In this document: in pieces, positions 62,131 to 64,000 of the stretch
Layout of the letters: the number at the start of each line of letters is the position of its first letter
How positions within the stretch are numbered: position 1 is the stretch's first letter
Notes under the pieces: generated by a model
Databases searched by the model: none
Seen by the model: the letters and a program-made list of their open reading frames with translations, nothing else
What the model was told of the DNA's origin: nothing
Translations under genes and position numbers: made by a program
Assembly (NCBI GenBank): GCA_004794655.1
Contig: SMMW01000148.1
Coordinates: 930,001-994,000 of the forward strand
Reading direction: 5' to 3'
Source of the DNA: Marisa cornuarietis
Lineage: Eukaryota > Mollusca > Gastropoda > Architaenioglossa > Ampullariidae
DNA length: 64,000 bases

Positions 62131-63068
62131 CACGGTCACGCCCCCGGTGTCACCGGATGCACAAACGCAGCCACTCACTCAGCCGCCACGCTCACACAGT
62201 CACTCACTCGGCCAGGGGTGGAACAGGACGTGCCTATCGAACCATAGATGAGCGCAGACCAAAACAAAGTCGGTAACGGTACAAACAACAGTATTATACA
62301 CAGTGAAAGAAAGGTATTATACACAGTGAAAGAAAAAAAACGAATAAAAAGGAACAAATAAAACTATATAAAATCCTGTGCGTGCGGGCGCACACACGCC
62401 CAAAAATAAAATGAAACCTGCCTCGAGCAAGGGGAGGGACACCCACACAAAAAGGGGGGAGAGAGAACACAAAACCACTAAAAGGGGGGGGGGGTGGAGC
62501 AGGGGACACAACACTCGCACACACTGTGGCGTAGCAGTGGGGGAGCAAACTGTCCGTGGAGTGTATGGGGCGCCAAGAGGGGAATTTTCTCAAATTTGCT
62601 ATTTCTAGCTATACATTGCAATGTATAATTATAGAATGCAATGTATAACTATACATTGCATTTTATACTTATAGATTGCATTTTATATTTATACAATTCA
62701 TTCTATACTTATAGATTGCATTCTATAGCTATACATTGTAATGTATAATTATACATTGCAATGTATAGCTAGAGAGAGAAAACTCGGTAAAAACCGAAGT
62801 GTTTCATTTATATTATACTCAGAAGTTGCTATCCAATTCATTTTAGATATACCTTTCAATTCTTTAGCTATAGAATGCATTCTAGCTATACATTTTAAAT
62901 CTATATTTATAGATTGCATTCTATAACTTTTGACTTGAAATGTATACGGAACGAGGCTGGCTCATTTGCATATGGGAAAAGAAGGTCAAAGACCAACCAA
63001 TCGCAGAGTTTGAGAAGGAAACAAGAGAACTGAAGAAATAATCGCAGACACGCAACAATCACAAAGGC
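62131..63068. mobile_element. ~930-bp insertion in the 3' UTR of gene E
   Basis: In genes B-D the AATAAA block runs straight into 'catgttaacat'. Here the two are separated by unrelated sequence with G-rich runs (62454-62494) and an AT-rich palindromic array. No transposase is seen. The nature of the insertion is unknown. Confidence 0.55.
62605..62935. repeat. AT-rich palindromic array
   Basis: Many copies of TATACATTGCAATGTATA-like sequences occur. The perfect 18-bp palindrome is at 62610-62627 and 62750-62767, with imperfect versions throughout (tatagaatgcattctata types). Confidence 0.88.
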
Positions 63069-63840
63069 TTTATGTTAACATAGATTTATTTATCAGGAAA
63101 CAAGCAGTGGACAGTAAAGCAGAATGAAACTCCCTAAAATAATTTAAAACAGTGACAATAATACAATTGTCAGTTTGAAACGTTTGGATCTGTGTTAAGT
63201 AACCAGGAGAATTTAAATCTAAAAAAACGTTGAGGCGTATGTTTCTTTACCTCATGGACAGAGCAGAGAAATAAACAGGTCGTGCATGTCATGACACTGA
63301 ACATGTAAAGTCCTCTCTTGTTTCTGTAATATTACCTCCAAATTATTGGCATTCTCACTGTCATCATCTCCACTTTAGGTCAACGCTAAAAAGACGAGTT
63401 GAGACAAAGTGTGCAATGTTGGACAACATGTTTCAATGGAATCTAGTTTTCCACCATAATAATGTCAACGTATATTTTAAGAAATGTCATCTCTCTGATT
63501 ATTAGTGACAAAAATAGAATTTCTATATCATTAATTTATAAGTAGGTGTGAGTTGTGTTCATAGACCTCAAATTAGGCGATGTGAGTGACGTATGTATTA
63601 TATCCTGCTTTACACGTGCGCCACTAACAAGATTAAGGCTGACCACGTGTCAGAATTGCTTGACATTGTTTCCCAGTGTTTCTTAATACAGCGCAGTTTG
63701 TATTCATAAACATCCGTTTCTGATAAATGCATAGCTCGGCTTCGGTACTACATTTGTGGTTAGGTAACATTTTTGGCTTCATAGCTAATATATCCCTCTT
63801 TTCGTGCACGTTACAGGAGGTGGGATGGGCTCTGTGTTAT
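63069..63840 (-). other. 3' UTR of gene E, proximal part
   Basis: Matches 49690-50334 downstream of gene C and 38330-38790 downstream of gene B ('gaattgcttgacattgtttccc', 'gctcggcttcggtac'). Confidence 0.75.
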
Positions 63841-64000
63841 CTACAGAGCCACTGTGCAGTCAGAACTCTCACTGCCTCTTTTCCTGCACGTTACAGGAGG
63901 TGGGATGGGCTCTGTGTTATCTACAGGGGCCACTGTGCAGTCAGAACTCTCACTGCCTCTTTTCCTGCACGTTACAGGAGGTGGGATGGGCTCTGTGTTA
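63841..64000 (-). CDS. Secreted mucin-tailed protein, gene E, last-exon fragment
   Basis: The minus strand is open from the right edge to TAG at 63843-63841. It contains two copies of an 81-bp unit (27 residues) with NTEPIPPPVTCRKRGSESSD followed by Cys. The Pro-rich stretch plus Cys-basic-Cys motif matches the tail of genes B-D, here repeated. The 3' flank is the shared paralog block, which fixes its identity. A one-base deletion in the last linker (CTACAGAGCC on plus, against CTACAGGGGCC) makes the stop; without it the frame would run through a third, partial unit to about 63788. The other exons lie outside the window. Confidence 0.65.
   Translation of the reverse strand, partial: NTEPIPPPVTCRKRGSESSDCTVAPVDNTEPIPPPVTCRKRGSESSDCTVAL

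Overview
The window is metazoan nuclear DNA. It has spliced genes with GT..AG introns, non-LTR retrotransposons, a tRNA-derived SINE, hAT-like and Tigger-like DNA elements, and abundant micro- and minisatellites. The mix (RTE-type LINE, the SINE family, secreted mucin-like genes) fits a lophotrochozoan, most likely a gastropod mollusc. That assignment is inference and cannot be proved from the window.

Left part (1-16.8 kb): one uninterrupted reading frame, open at the left edge and stopping at 13878. It encodes at least 4,626 residues of Ser/Thr-rich, Cys-poor, mucin-like tandem repeats with periods of 10, 24, 9 and 15 residues. The same repeat continues past the stop in shifted, broken frames to about 15.47 kb, and one orphan copy lies at 16.76 kb. 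This looks like a truncated and decaying 3' end.

Middle part (18-33.7 kb): an orphan Thr/Pro-rich terminal exon (18.6 kb), a 36-bp satellite (19.6-21.5 kb), SINEs, an hAT-type MITE, and a two-exon gene for a secreted, dibasic-processed, Tyr/Trp-rich protein (22.85-23.61 kb, minus). Next comes a minus-strand LINE (about 24.35-31.4 kb). It carries a degenerate 2A-like motif and is interrupted by a SINE with an 8-bp target duplication and by a roughly 1.8-kb terminal-inverted-repeat element. A second, internally deleted LINE lies at 32.5-33.3 kb.

Right part (34-64 kb): a cluster of at least five paralogous four-exon genes, here called A-E. A, B, C and E are on the minus strand and D is on the plus strand. 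A-D share a TATA promoter, a signal-peptide exon, a short helical exon, a Tyr-rich or basic exon, a Thr/Pro mucin-like last exon, intron phases 1-0-1 and a conserved AATAAA downstream. B-E end in a Cys-basic-Cys tail. C and D are the two arms of a large inverted duplication centred near 55.15 kb. Intron 2 of C holds about 32 copies of a 39-bp satellite whose unit carries the 3' splice site and the first codons of exon 3. B has a perfect 420-bp duplication in its mucin exon. Intron 1 of B contains a Tigger remnant that was itself interrupted by an RTE LINE. I recognise no named family for these genes. They are the best candidate in the window for an undescribed system: a fast-evolving cluster of secreted mucin-tailed proteins.
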